From the NCBI GenBank assembly GCA_964020155.1, contig OZ026546.1, forward strand, positions 6,436,379-6,463,878: DNA of 27,500 nt, read 5' to 3'. Below the pieces are notes generated by a model that searched no databases, was not told the origin of the DNA, and saw only the letters and a list, made by a program, of their open reading frames with translations. Positions 1-26,913 of this stretch are shown here, in pieces; positions within the stretch are counted from its first letter, which is position 1, and the number at the start of each line of letters is the position of its first letter. The position numbers and the translations under genes were made by a program. Origin of the DNA: Chondrilla cf. caribensis (Eukaryota > Porifera > Demospongiae > Chondrillida > Chondrillidae).

Positions 1-31
1 CACACTCACACTCAAACACAAACATGCAAAT

Positions 32-83
<52 letters not shown>

Positions 84-109
84 ACACACACACACGTACA
101 TACACACAG

Positions 110-187
<78 letters not shown>

Positions 188-205
188 TACACACAGAACA
201 CACAG

Positions 206-236
<31 letters not shown>

Positions 237-298
237 CACACACCACACACACACACACACTCACACTCACACTCACACTCAAACACAAACATGCAAAT

Positions 299-350
<52 letters not shown>

Positions 351-358
351 ACATGCTT
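1..358. repeat. Compound (CA)n microsatellite with an internal higher-order duplication
   Basis: The block is almost pure CA dinucleotide, with interruptions such as GTACATA and AGAACACA. A distinctive non-CA segment (CACTCAAACACAAACATGCA and its flank) occurs at about 1-43 and again at about 263-305, so the array has been duplicated at about 262-bp spacing. Long open frames of alternating His-Thr or Cys-Val here are artefacts of the dinucleotide and are not genes. Confidence 0.95.
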
Positions 359-1520
359 GTGTACATGCACAGTGTTGCCAGTGAAGCCATACATACACCA
401 CCAGCTGGTCATTTCAGGCATGAGAAGGTTGCAGTGCAGGAAAAGTGTCTGTCTATAATGGCATTTTTGTATACACTGCACATACACAGTGGCAGTGATG
501 GCCAAACAAGCACATAACTGGACACAAATATTACATGTACACATTTGCATGGAGAAGAGTTTATATACACTGTATTATACATAATATTATGTGAGCATAT
601 AATATGTATGTATACACACAACGTTTACCATAGTAAATGGTAAACAGAGTGCATGTCCATGCATGTAAGGTATGTCAAAATACATAGATTGTGTAAGTTT
701 TCACTACAAGGAAGTCTTATTCTTGTAAATGTACGTATGTTGAAAATAGCTACAATTGGTCCCATACATGTTATCTGGTATTGTAGCTCACTGTTAGGTG
801 TTTGGATGAGAGTACTGTACACAGACAACATTATAGTACTTGGCACAGCCATACAGTCTGCTTATGGGAATAAGGACTGACAATACGTATAACCGACTTG
901 AACTTCCAAAGTACAGTTTATAAGTGAACCCAAAGCTGTGATAGCAAATGTAAAATTAGCCAGAGTACATGTTGGTCTGAATACGTACATTCACACGCTT
1001 CCTGATGGTACATCAATCAAGCACATACATGCTCATGGTATGTGATGTTATAGTGTCATGGACAACCTGATGTTCAACAATACACAAATAGTAGGCATGA
1101 AGACATCAACAAGGAGTGTGTACAACCACAGCAAAAAGGTAATCATAAGAGTACCTCAGTAGGCAATAAGTTCACAGTCAATTTATCAAACGTCTCACAA
1201 ATGTGGTCAAAACACGGTGTGTATGGTCTGTAGGGGCTCCAATAAACAGTAAACATCATGACAAAAGAGGATCATCAGACAGCAGTCTGCCAAAGCCTTA
1301 TAACTACACTAAAACCAACAGTTGTACAACCCACTGTATAAAGATTGGGGACTTTAAGACACAGTTACTTTTGTGTGTCAGTTAAAAATAGTACATTACT
1401 TATACGTACGCAAGCACCAACAACGAAACGCTCTAGTACTTCGCAATAGCTACGGTACCAGCAAAGTAAAATTTGACGTGAAAATGGCAAGTACAGTGAT
1501 GGGTACTCATAAATACTCAC
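359..1520. other. No recognisable gene
   Basis: This is AT-rich unique sequence on both strands. It probably contains intron or intergenic DNA of the minus-strand gene whose first exon lies at 1521-1630. One minus-strand stretch from 452 leftwards stays open after a TATAG acceptor and would match the phase of that exon, but this is too weak to call as an exon. Confidence 0.5.
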
Positions 1521-1630
1521 TCATTATTCCTTGTATACTCATCAGTGACAGCTGGGGCGGGACGCGCACGAGTAACGGGTTTAAAGACAATAGCAGCTAA
1601 AGAACCAGTGATCGCAAATGTGGCGGCCAT
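1521..1630 (-). CDS. First coding exon of an unrecognised small protein (partial)
   Basis: Reading the minus strand, an ATG in good context (ATACATGGCCGCC) at 1630 opens a 36-codon frame that begins MAATFAITGSLAAIVFKP. It ends in phase 2 at a good splice donor (GA|GTGAGTA, donor at 1520). Base composition rises sharply here compared with the AT-rich surroundings, which is typical of coding sequence in this window. The N-terminus has a short hydrophobic helix followed by an Arg/Pro-rich stretch. That would suit a small mitochondrial or membrane protein, but this is inference and I do not recognise a family. Later exons would lie to the left, up to or past the window edge, and I could not place them with confidence. 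It sits just outside the duplicated monooxygenase block. Confidence 0.5.
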
Positions 1631-1639
1631 GTATTTTAT

Positions 1640-1681
1640 GGGGTATGTATAAATCTACGTATCATAGTACATACATACCCC
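1640..1681. repeat. Inverted repeat, 11-bp perfect arms, upstream of the 1630 ATG
   Basis: GGGGTATGTAT at 1640-1650 is exactly complementary to ATACATACCCC at 1671-1681, with a 20-bp spacer. It lies 10 bp upstream of the start codon of the small minus-strand exon, so it could form a stem in the 5' leader or be a binding site. Confidence 0.7.
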
Positions 1682-2015
1682 AATTTTCACACTTACTGAA
1701 TTCACACCATGACATCAATCCACCAAAATGATAATACATGAAATTTAATAACCACAAATAGAGTCAACATGGGGAAGGGGGAATATGACCTGATTGATGA
1801 ATACATGACAATCATAAATACAGTATAATTTGGATCTGTGTATTGAGTGATTAATGATTTTCTACTGTATCAAATTTGTTCATAAGCTAAGATACAACAG
1901 TTCCTTCTGTGAAAAGAATGCATAATATTTTCATATGACAGAGATTACAAGAAGCGTGCATGTTATATATATGCCATTAATATAATATATACTGTACCAT
2001 TAAAATACAAGCATA

Positions 2016-2071
<56 letters not shown>

Positions 2072-2101
2072 TACAAACACACTTTTCCACACACACACAC
2101 A

Positions 2102-2160
<59 letters not shown>

Positions 2161-2269
2161 ACACACACACAAACCCTTTCCCGACCAACCAAAAAATGGA
2201 GGGTAAGGGTCGGCTACGCCAGACTAGGGCTTATGTACTAAGTGTATCTATGAATTTCATGCACACACC
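1682..2269. other. Gene-free stretch with a (CA)n array at about 2016-2170
   Basis: The sequence is AT-rich and unique up to about 2010. A (CA)n microsatellite follows, with one CATACAAACACACTTTTCC interruption. Then comes a short unique stretch. No coding signal is visible. Confidence 0.7.
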
Positions 2270-3445
2270 TAATTAGGCACAATCATACTTGGAGTAACAG
2301 CATGACCGATCTCAAGAATTCCAGCATTAAATGTTCATTGCTGATTCAAATATCGCAATTCAAAACCAGAGCAGTCTACAACTCCTATTGCACGTGTAAA
2401 TAATGCTTATGTAGCCCAGTAATACACATAGTACAGACATTAATACTATGTGAACTGATGTTACACTGACAGAGTGTGTGTACAGAATTTACACTAGCTG
2501 CATAGGCTGTGACACGCATCCAAGTTATTTGAATATAACACATCAAGGAGGCTCTTGACGCTACTTCTTAACAGATGCCAAGTGATCTTAAAATTTCAAA
2601 TGACAGAAAACATTCAAGCTCTCCACAAGTTATGAGTACATGGTGTGTTTTGAGTTCATATCTTGGAAAGTGCACTAGCATACTGTGCATACATACAAAT
2701 CTTACATATATTATGTGCTGTCTGTTCTCTTATGGACTGAGGTAGTCTGTGCCCTGAGCACCAGTAGGTTGTGTCGTTTGGGGGAATAGTGATCTGTGGA
2801 GCAGTAAAGACAGTGACATCCCATGTATGAATGTATGTATGTGTGTGTGCGTGCATGCGTGTGTGTTTGTGTATGTACATGTACGTGTGTTTGTGTACTA
2901 CATACATACATACATGTGTATATATGTGTGTGTGTTGTGTGTATGTGTGTGTGTAAGTACATGCTACAGTACATACTACATCAATTGTAAAATTCACACT
3001 CTTGGCCAAAGCTAAACTATCACTGGACTACTATCTTCAAAGAAATCCACTCCCAGAGATCCCCTGGTAGTCCCGTGATGTCACTAGGACTGGTTTGTCG
3101 GTTGTTGTTCCATGCATATACTACCCTGTTGTTACCCTACAGGTTATATCAAATGTAGAATAGGACATGCTCTGAATATTACACATAATCACATGCCTAA
3201 TATGGAGTCACAGCAAAGTGAGATGCTCTTGGCAAAGAGTATAAAAACACTCCTCCATACAGAAATACATATCCCTAATACCATTATCTCTGTCTCAGCA
3301 CTTACATACAGTATAGTACGTCTCAAATTATGCTACAGTAGACTGAGACGTTTCATGTAATGTCTAATATTATAATAAATACATTATAACAGAAACACAC
3401 TACAACCGATCTCTGTCTCCATTGGTATCACATACAGTATATATA
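2270..3445 (-). pseudogene. Remnant of a third DBH-like monooxygenase copy
   Basis: Four blocks match exons of the two intact monooxygenase genes, in the same order and strand. About 2280-2375 matches exon 7 (GVVDCSGFELRYL is readable) but has a TGA where the intact genes have CGA, and it is truncated after MIVP. About 2708-2807 matches exon 4 (ITIPPNDTTYWCSGHRLPQS), still after a CTGCTCCACAG acceptor, with a 2-bp deletion near its end. About 3000-3130 matches exon 3 (GNNRVVYAWNNN) with a 7-8 bp deletion after SDI that breaks the frame. About 3403-3440 matches the 3' end of exon 2. Exons 5 and 6 with the copper-site histidines, and exons 1 and 8-13, are missing. The remnant lacks the transposon found at the matching point of copy B. 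It is a dead copy of the same family, truncated at both ends. Confidence 0.9.
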
Positions 3446-3479
3446 GTATTACATAGAAACACACACCTACTATACACAC

Positions 3480-3677
3480 GGAATCAAATATATTCTTGAG
3501 ATACTGGGCCGCTTCTGTTTCGTTTCCGCTATCTTCTCCGAAATTCTGCGTGTCTATTTTGATCAAATCTTGTAAAATTTTGATCGCTTTCCCTTGCAAG
3601 CTGTTCCAGGACGTCAATAGTTTGTCATTTACTAACTTCGGGACTGGCAACTGAGGGAGTGTGCTACCGGAGGCCAT
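3480..3677 (-). CDS. First exon of an M20-family metallopeptidase (partial)
   Basis: The minus-strand frame from the ATG at 3675-3677 encodes 66 residues starting MASGSTLPQLPVP. The stretch AIKILQDLIKIDTQNFGE followed by GNETEAAQYLKNIF matches the N-terminal region of M20 peptidases of the carboxypeptidase S / PM20D1 / aminoacylase type, in which a 'LIxIDTxNPPGNE...A..YL' motif opens the catalytic domain. The zinc ligands lie further along in that family and are not present here. The frame can end in phase 0 at GATTCC|GTGTGT (donor at 3479). What follows is not more M20 sequence but sequence homologous to intron 2 of the monooxygenase genes. Either the remaining exons lie beyond a long intron off the left edge, or the gene was cut by the duplication. 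Family call moderately sure; intactness unknown. Confidence 0.6.
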
Positions 3678-3702
3678 TTTGAAAAGAACGTGACGCATGT
3701 GA

Positions 3703-3755
3703 CTATATATAGGATACCTAGTCACGTGCACAACAGGGGAATTTTTGGCGCCAAA
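3703..3755. promoter_or_regulatory. Compact, possibly bidirectional promoter with TATA, E-box and E2F palindrome
   Basis: Between the M20 first exon (minus, ATG at 3677) and the plus-strand gene are three elements. There is a TATATATA run at about 3704-3712, correctly spaced for minus transcription. A palindromic E-box CACGTG lies at 3723-3728, and a perfect 12-bp E2F-type palindrome TTTGGCGCCAAA at 3744-3755. The two start codons lie only about 110 bp apart if the plus-strand start at 3788 is right. E2F sites usually mark S-phase or cell-cycle genes; applying that here is inference. Confidence 0.55.
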
Positions 3756-3787
3756 CCCTCTTACCCCATGCAGCGAATTAGTCTAGA

Positions 3788-4561
3788 ATGGGCGGTTACA
3801 AATTCCTGGAATTGCTGTGACAGCCCCTTTAGTGTTCATAAGAACAAATCTTGCACTCAGTTATCACTGGATAAAACACATTCTTAGACTAGTATTTTTA
3901 GAAGTTTAGTAGCTAGCTACCTCCTGTAGCTGTTTGACAAATTAAACAGGTGGTCTACTTTTAGTAAGTTTGAGAATATACTCTTGTATGTATATTACAA
4001 AAGTTTGAAGCAAGAACAAATCGTCAATCTTGTACTTTGGATTGTCTGAAGAAATGGCAACGCAAACCTTCAAAGCCTAAGCAGTTTGAAGAGGTTGTGG
4101 CTGATGCACTGCAGAATACACCAGACGTGATTGTTACCATCATATCTCAGGGTACATGCTATAAGTGTAAGAAGCTTGAGCATGACTGTAAATGTAAAGT
4201 AAGATATTGTCCAGATATTTATGGTACATATCAAGAAAGAAAAGGAGGTTGGCACGTGCCCTTCGTAGCTGATTGCAAGTTCTATGATACAGACACATCC
4301 CTCAGTCAGAACGATTGCGAGAAGATTGTAAGAGACAAAGAGCAAATGAAGGCCAAGCTTAAAGAAGAATCGAAGGCCAAAAAGCCGGTTGGAAAGATTG
4401 CTGAAAAGCTCAAGGGCTTTATTATTCTCAAGCCTGGGAAAGTATCAGAACCCAATCAAAAGTACCTTGATCAGCATGGAATCAAAGTGATTGTAGTAGT
4501 TTATAAACGCCCACACTGGATAAAAAAGCTACAGGAGGACTTTAAAAAATACCTTCCATGA
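3788..4561 (+). CDS. Putative PD-(D/E)XK nuclease-like protein, two exons proposed
   Basis: The main exon is open from about 3974 to a TGA at 4559-4561 and has no usable in-frame ATG near its start, so it needs an upstream exon. My best model starts at ATG 3788 (MGGYKFLELL), uses a donor at 3817 (CT|GTGACA) and an acceptor ending at 4014 (GCAAG|A), giving 191 residues. The body has FEEVVADALQ, then CYKCKK...CKCK (a possible small zinc site), then PDIYG, 20-odd residues, then VADCKFY, then GFIILKPGK and a final GIKVIVVVYKRPHW. The order helix with Glu, 'PD', strand 'DxK', beta-alpha tail resembles the PD-(D/E)XK restriction-endonuclease-like fold. That is a pattern match only; no family is recognised. 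The middle is Lys-rich and probably helical. It shares the promoter region with the M20 exon. Confidence 0.55.
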
Positions 4562-5374
4562 TAGAAGTACTCTATTAATTATTAGTTGTGTTCCGCATGC
4601 TGTATGTATTGATTTATACTTTTTCTTATTCCATACTACATGTACTGAAATACTGGACACATGCATAAAAGCCTCACACTTGATGTATATTTAATTCTTG
4701 TATCTCAATATGCTACATCCTTTTGTGAACAATCACGAATACTAAAAAGGTGACAGATTTTGGATAATTTCACAGTACTCCTTGATATTATACATATTAG
4801 CTTTTGAAGTATAAATAAGTATGGGCTATTCCCTGATTCTAAACACCTGATAAGAGCTTCAAAAATTTCAAATAATGGGAAACTAGTCAAATACTTCAGC
4901 AATGAATACACTTGTTAGAGGTTTGCCAGTAGTTTCAGTGTTAGAAAATGACACCTATGTTTTTCACACCATAGTACTATAAAATATATATTACGTAGAT
5001 CTGTGTGATTACCAGTAGAATGTAAACTAATGTGACCTAGTATACTTTTATAGTACAAGAAAACAAGTACTAAGGATCTAAATTTGTAAACTAAATCTAT
5101 TTCACTATGATGCTACATACAACATATAGACCAACATATACGTATATGATACTTATTGCAAATGATATAGAAAATTATACATCAAAGAATAATACAAGTT
5201 CGTCAATGCACATAACATGTTATGAAGAAATACACAATGACCACATTACTACAACAGAATATGTACATAATATGATGTGTAAATATTACAATTATGTGCA
5301 ATTCTAGTGTTACAGTAGTTAAGAGGAGTAAGCGCAAACACCAAGTAGCATATTGCACACACAACATGCTATCG
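4562..5374. other. Intergenic stretch, nothing recognised
   Basis: Strongly AT-rich sequence between the 3' end of the plus-strand gene and the last exon of the minus-strand gene. I see no exon-like composition, splice pairs or repeats of note. Confidence 0.6.
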
Positions 5375-5731
5375 TTACTCCTCTCTGGACTGGGCGGCAG
5401 CAACATTCGGAGCCATCACTACATCATGTGGGAAACATCATAGTAATTATAGTGTACGTGGAAATCAAATTTCTTGGAAGGTGTACAATATACATATATA
5501 TTTATGTACAATTATGTAGATATACAAATTATGGATACATGTATGTACACACCCACACCCACACCAACACCCACGCGTACGCAAACACACACATGCACAG
5601 ACACACACATACACACACACACACACCTATACACAGACACACACTCACATACACACACACACACATACACACACACGCACGCATACATACACATACACAG
5701 ACACACACTCACATACACACATGCACACAGA

Positions 5732-5790
<59 letters not shown>

Positions 5791-7002
5791 AGAGCAGGAC
5801 TCACAGACTGTGCTATGTTTGACATAGGGTCTACTGAGGGCACTCTCGTACTTGGCTCTAATGCCTTTAATCTCCTCATGTAGGGATGCAATGATGGAGA
5901 GGACCTCACGACACACCATCAACTGTGGAAAAGTACAAATAAACCAGATATATAGAGGGTGCATTTGATAGGAAACCAAACACATCACATGTACAGTGGA
6001 AGTATATGCTTTTATCTTGATGGTAAATACGTATATGTATGTATATATATATACATTGCTTTTCAACTTAGCTGATCAATATAAATCACAAGAATAATCC
6101 TTATTCGCATGAGGATATTTACCATTAAATTTTTGTTATTAGGATAAACATGTCTGTCACTCATTGCTGTACACAGCTAGGGTCTTATAGCGTGAATCTG
6201 CTTTGAATATTCACACCACTTTATACAAGAGCATGTAAACAAGTACATGCACATGCATGGTACTTGATTTGTGCAACAACGCATACCCAGATAAAAGCAT
6301 AATATGTACCACTTTATTTTAAGGACGAAACATGTGCATGTGCCATAAACACCCCCACCAACACACCCCACCCCACTCCCCACACACACACCTGCTCCAG
6401 AGTGATTTTCTTTCCAGAAGTACTAGTTCCTTTATGGTCAGAGCAACTCACACCAGTTTGTGTGCTCTGAGTGGGAGGTAGGTCAAATACACACAATCCT
6501 TCCTGGTTGGACAACACCTCCTTCCTGGTCACTGTGTCAACCTCCCTAGCTAAACCTGATTTTGTAGAGACATTAACAGCTTGTTTAGTTGATGTTAGCA
6601 CACACGATGGTAATGACACCTTCTTAAAGGCAGTCCTCCTAGAAGTAGGTCTACGAAAGCCTTTCAAAGTTTTGATGGTACAAAGTTTGGAGGATGGATT
6701 GGTTGCCATATTTGGTTGCACACTGGTATCAGCTGTCCAAGAGACACTGGGGCATTCCTGTTCGCACGGAGTGGCCAGTTGGAAGCATACCAGCTGCTGG
6801 TTGCATCTCGGGGTTGAGGGAGAAATGATGGAGGGAACTTGAGCTGTGCTGACATCTGTACTCACAGGAGTTTGTTGCAAATCACCCTAAGTAAGTTCAC
6901 AGGACCTGGTACGTATATACTCACAATTACATGACAGTGGAAACAACTAATGAGCAAACAGACACAAAATACACATGCATGTTCAAACATGATTTTATAT
7001 CC

Positions 7003-7042
<40 letters not shown>

Positions 7043-7327
7043 CTCTTACTGCGTGATAACGATTCTAGCTTTTCTAGATTTCATGGATGTCATGGCATAT
7101 TTATTCTACATTTACTATACTTTTGCTAAACTCCAGCTCATTACGTAGAATAGAGTGTCTATGGTTCGGATAATGGGCCATGGATATTATGCAACCTATT
7201 GCTGATAGTTTTACCTCGTTTTTATTTTTAAATTCACCTGGGAAGATTCTGAATTCTGGCTGTCTCTGAACGGAGGAGTGAAGCCATTCCCGCGAATACA
7301 GTTCTTCCTCGAAAGTCGGCGATCCAT
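5375..7327 (-). CDS. Uncharacterised four-exon gene (248 residues)
   Basis: All exons join in frame: exon 1 7238-7327, exon 2 6392-6886, exon 3 5805-5922, exon 4 5375-5418 (phases 0, 0, 1), each with GT-AG borders, total 747 nt including TAA. The protein begins [16 protein letters not shown]. Exon 2 encodes a low-complexity Ser/Thr/Pro-rich region ([19 protein letters not shown]) likely to be disordered and phosphorylated. Exon 3 ([26 protein letters not shown]) looks like a coiled coil. I do not recognise a family. An upstream ATG at 7379 opens a different frame (MAGIWRSF) that overlaps exon 1 and would be a uORF; the MDRR frame is chosen because it alone joins exon 2 and is the frame kept in the duplicate at 18300-18380. 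GCGCCAAA at 7363-7370 is an E2F-like site. A decayed copy lies at 17652-18440 and a smaller fragment at 26340-26738. Confidence 0.65.
5455..5580. repeat. Dispersed repeat, inverted relative to the copy in monooxygenase A intron 3
   Basis: About 110 bp from GTGGAAATCAAATTTCTTGG to the first CACACCC matches the reverse complement of about 14100-14216 with few differences. Part of it (GATATACAAATT...CATGTACACAC) also recurs at about 17318-17350. Each copy runs into a (CA)n array at the same end. This looks like an interspersed element or a duplicated microsatellite flank. Confidence 0.8.
5553..5793. repeat. Compound (CA)n array in intron 3 of the uncharacterised gene
   Basis: CA repeats with ACAGACACACACTCACATACAC-type variants occurring twice. 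The array sits between exon 4 and exon 3 of the minus-strand gene. Confidence 0.95.
7003..7041. repeat. (TAA)13 trinucleotide microsatellite
   Basis: 39 bp of pure TAA repeat in intron 1 of the uncharacterised gene. It is not seen at the matching place in the decayed copy. Confidence 0.95.
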
Positions 7328-7608
7328 GCTCCTTTAGAATCCAGCTTGACAACCAGAAAAGAGCGCCAAATCCCCGCCATTTTACACACGTGCTATTCGC
7401 CCACGCCCACTCGCAACACTATTTCTCTACTGACAATAGAATTAATATCCGGCTTACATGTCTCCAAAGTATAAATTCTACAAAAAGGCCTATAGAAGCT
7501 CATTCCTATGGTTATAAGCACACACTACTTTATGGAGGTGTCCATTTACTTGTAGCAACTGTTACACACTATTCATACTAAGCACACAGGACCCCATGGG
7601 ATGTCTCT

Positions 7609-16883
<9,275 letters not shown>

Positions 16884-16935
16884 GTTTCGACTTTTCCGAT
16901 TCGTGATTACCAGGGCGCGATGGCGAAAAACACAG

Positions 16936-16994
16936 GGCACGTGCTATTGTGGGGACTCACGTGTATTTATAGTGTCTTCCGTTGCCATGGTAAC
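16936..16994 (-). promoter_or_regulatory. Promoter of monooxygenase A: X-box, TATA box, two E-boxes
   Basis: Upstream of the ATG at 16883, on the sense (minus) strand, lie a TATAAATA box at 16964-16971 and CACGTG E-boxes at about 16938-16943 and 16958-16963. Directly upstream is GTTACCATGGCAAC (16981-16994), which fits the palindromic RFX X-box consensus GTNRCC-N(0-3)-RGYAAC. TATA to ATG distance is about 80 bp, leaving a short leader. RFX factors regulate ciliary and some neurosecretory genes in animals; a role here is inference. Confidence 0.6.
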
Positions 16995-17061
16995 TGGATG
17001 CTATTACCAGGCGATGACTAATTAAGCCTCATTCCATGGAGTCAGCACGAACGAATATAAG

Positions 17062-17105
17062 TAATATCACATGAATAATAATATTATTGTATTTATGTGA
17101 TATTA
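17062..17105. repeat. AT-rich inverted repeat upstream of monooxygenase A
   Basis: TAATATCACAT (17062-17072) is exactly complementary to ATGTGATATTA (17095-17105), and the loop itself is partly self-complementary (AATAATATTATT). It lies in the upstream segment that copy B lacks. Confidence 0.7.
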
Positions 17106-17344
17106 TGGTACTAACAAATGGAAGACAAATAAGTTATCACTCGATTACTCACACCAAACTAGGAACAACAACTACAGTAAAGTACTGCTACACATACATG
17201 GGATACACATTATAATACTGTAAAATGTAGTATATTATATATAACATAATATTTCAATCTACCATCGTGACACAGAACTTTCTCAATAGTCGAAGCTCTA
17301 TACCAAATTGTGTATGCGGATATACAAATTTTGCACACATGCAT

Positions 17345-17651
<307 letters not shown>

Positions 17652-17654
<3 letters not shown>

Positions 17655-18440
17655 GGTTTAGTTGATGTTAGCACATGAGATGATAATGACATCTCAATGG
17701 CAGTCCTCCTAGAAGCAGTTCTACAAAACCTTTCAGAGTTTTAATGGTACAAAAAATTGTGGATGGATTTATTGACATAATTTGTTGTGCACTGGTATCG
17801 GCTGTCCAAGAGACTTCTGTCTGCATGCATGGAGTGGCCAGTTGGAAGCATACAAGCTGCTGGTTGCATCTTGGAGTGGAGGGAGAAATGATGGAAGAAA
17901 CTTGAGCTGTGCTGACATCCGTACTCACAGGAGTTTGTCGTGAATCACCCTAAGTAAGTTCACAGGACCTGGGACATACCTGCTGTGCTTATAATTTAGT
18001 AAGTAACAGTGGAAACGAAAGAACAGACCCAAAATACACATACACATTTACAGTGATACAAAATACACATGCATGTTAAAACATGATTTACAGTATGTCT
18101 TTAAGATAACCTCTTACTGATATAACAATTCTAACTTGATTCATGGCTGTCATGGCATAATAATATTATTATTTATTATATTTTATTCTATATTAACTAA
18201 TATATAATTAATAAACACCAGTTAGTTTAGTTATTGCAAGTTATGCAATCTATCTCAAATATTTATACCTCGTTTTTATCATTAAAATTCACTTGGGTAT
18301 AGATTCTGATTTCTGGCTATCTCTGAACGGATGAGTGAAGCCATTTCCACGAATACAAGCCTTCTGCGAAACTCGATGATCCATATGCTTCTTTAGAATC
18401 CAGTTTGACAAACAGAAAAAGAGCGCCAAATCCCCGCCAT
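17652..18440 (-). pseudogene. Decayed copy of the uncharacterised four-exon gene
   Basis: About 17652-17948 matches exon 2 of the 5375-7327 gene ([20 protein letters not shown] readable) but frameshifts after TLKGF and is cut at the CA array. The last third of exon 2, exon 3 and exon 4 are missing. About 18300-18382 matches exon 1 (MDHRVSQKACIRGNGF), but its donor is altered: CCCAAGTGA replaces CCCAGGTGA. The promoter-side block AGCGCCAAATCCCCGCCA is still conserved. It lies downstream of monooxygenase B exactly as the intact gene lies downstream of A. Confidence 0.88.
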
Positions 18441-18698
18441 TTTCGGCTCGAATTAACGGCACTGAACATAATATAACACTAAAGTGCTATTCGCTCACAC
18501 CCACTCACAACGTTATTTCTCTACGAGCAATAGAAAGTAGTGATTTCACGTCACCAAAATAGAAATTCTACAAAAAGGCCTATAGATACCTATTCCTATG
18601 GCTATAAGCACACACTACTTTATGGAGGTGTCCATCTACTTGTAGCAGCTGTTACACACTATTAATACTAAGTACACAGAACTCCATGGGTTGTCTCT

Positions 18699-25970
<7,272 letters not shown>

Positions 25971-26049
25971 GTTTCGACTTTTCCGATTCGTGATATCACG
26001 AGGGCGTGATGCTGAATGAAATCCTCCTGATAAGGGCACGTGTTATTGC

Positions 26050-26071
26050 GGGGGGGGGGGGGGGGGGGGGG
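26050..26071. repeat. Run of 22 G at the promoter gap of monooxygenase B
   Basis: Homopolymer G on the plus strand, about 80 bp upstream of the ATG of copy B, at the point where alignment to the copy A upstream region breaks. Length in the assembly may be unreliable. Confidence 0.9.
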
Positions 26072-26339
26072 CTGATCAAGTGTATTCATTTACACACACA
26101 CCAAATTTGGAACAGCATCTATAGTACAGAACTGCTATACGCGTACGCACAGGTGGGATATACAAACTAAGGCACATTAGAATACTGCAAAATGTAGTAC
26201 ACAACTTGAGCAATTGTGCAAGTCTCCTAGGCTCTGAAATGTGTCCCAATGTGCCACCCATAGCTACCTATCATTCAAAAAACATAATAATGGGAAACTG
26301 CATAACGTGCCATCCATATTGATAAGGTACTTAGTCTAG

Positions 26340-26738
26340 CATTACCAAATGCACAAATGATTTCTTGATGGTACAAAGTTTGAAGGATAGATTGGTTTCC
26401 TAGTTTTGTTGTGCACTGGTATCGGCAGTCCAAGAGACACTGGGGCATTCCTGTTCACATGGAGTGGCCAGTTGGCTGCATCCTGGGGTGGAGGGAGAAA
26501 TGATGAAGGTTCAGTTATTGAATTCAGAAGGCTGGTTCAGTTTGGATGTTATGCAACCTATCGCTTAATATACTTTATTGCTTATTATAGTTTTTTACTT
26601 ACACACGTGCTATTGCCCATGCCCACTGGAAACATTATTTCTCTACTGATAATAGAAAATAGTGTACATGTCACCAAAATATAAATTCTACAAAAATGCC
26701 TATGAAACCTATTCCTATGGCTATAAGTACAGTCACAC
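26340..26738 (-). pseudogene. Fragment of a third unit: uncharacterised-gene exon 2 and monooxygenase 3' flank
   Basis: About 26365-26515 matches part of exon 2 of the 5375-7327 gene (plus-strand landmarks GATGGTACAAAGTTTG and GGGGTGGAGGGAGAAATGATG), with a stop-creating change and a roughly 20-bp deletion. About 26605-26738 matches the spacer between that gene and the monooxygenase stop codon (ACACGTGCTATT, ATTCTACAAAAATGCCTAT). Homology stops abruptly after CACACTACTT at about 26738, before any monooxygenase exon. There is no coding capacity. Confidence 0.85.
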
Positions 26739-26913
26739 TACTTGATAGTTGCCAACAGTCCAGATTTTCCTGGATTGTCCAGGAAATGAACACCTTGTCC
26801 AAGAAAGCTGGCATTTTGTCTGGGTTTACCATATGCACATACATACTTATGGGGCTTCTGTTTGTGTGGTCAATTTATAATTGATTGTGAACCAAAACCA
26901 CTTAATAAGTAAT

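Noticed and set aside
12..458. Long Cys-Val / His-Thr open frames in the (CA)n and (TG)n arrays across the window
   Set aside because: They are reading frames of dinucleotide repeats present on both strands and in several frames at once. No start context, splice structure or non-repeat coding sequence supports them.
2827..3015. TATG/TGTG-rich frame at the remnant monooxygenase intron
   Set aside because: Degenerate microsatellite between pseudo-exons 4 and 3, with no coding signal.
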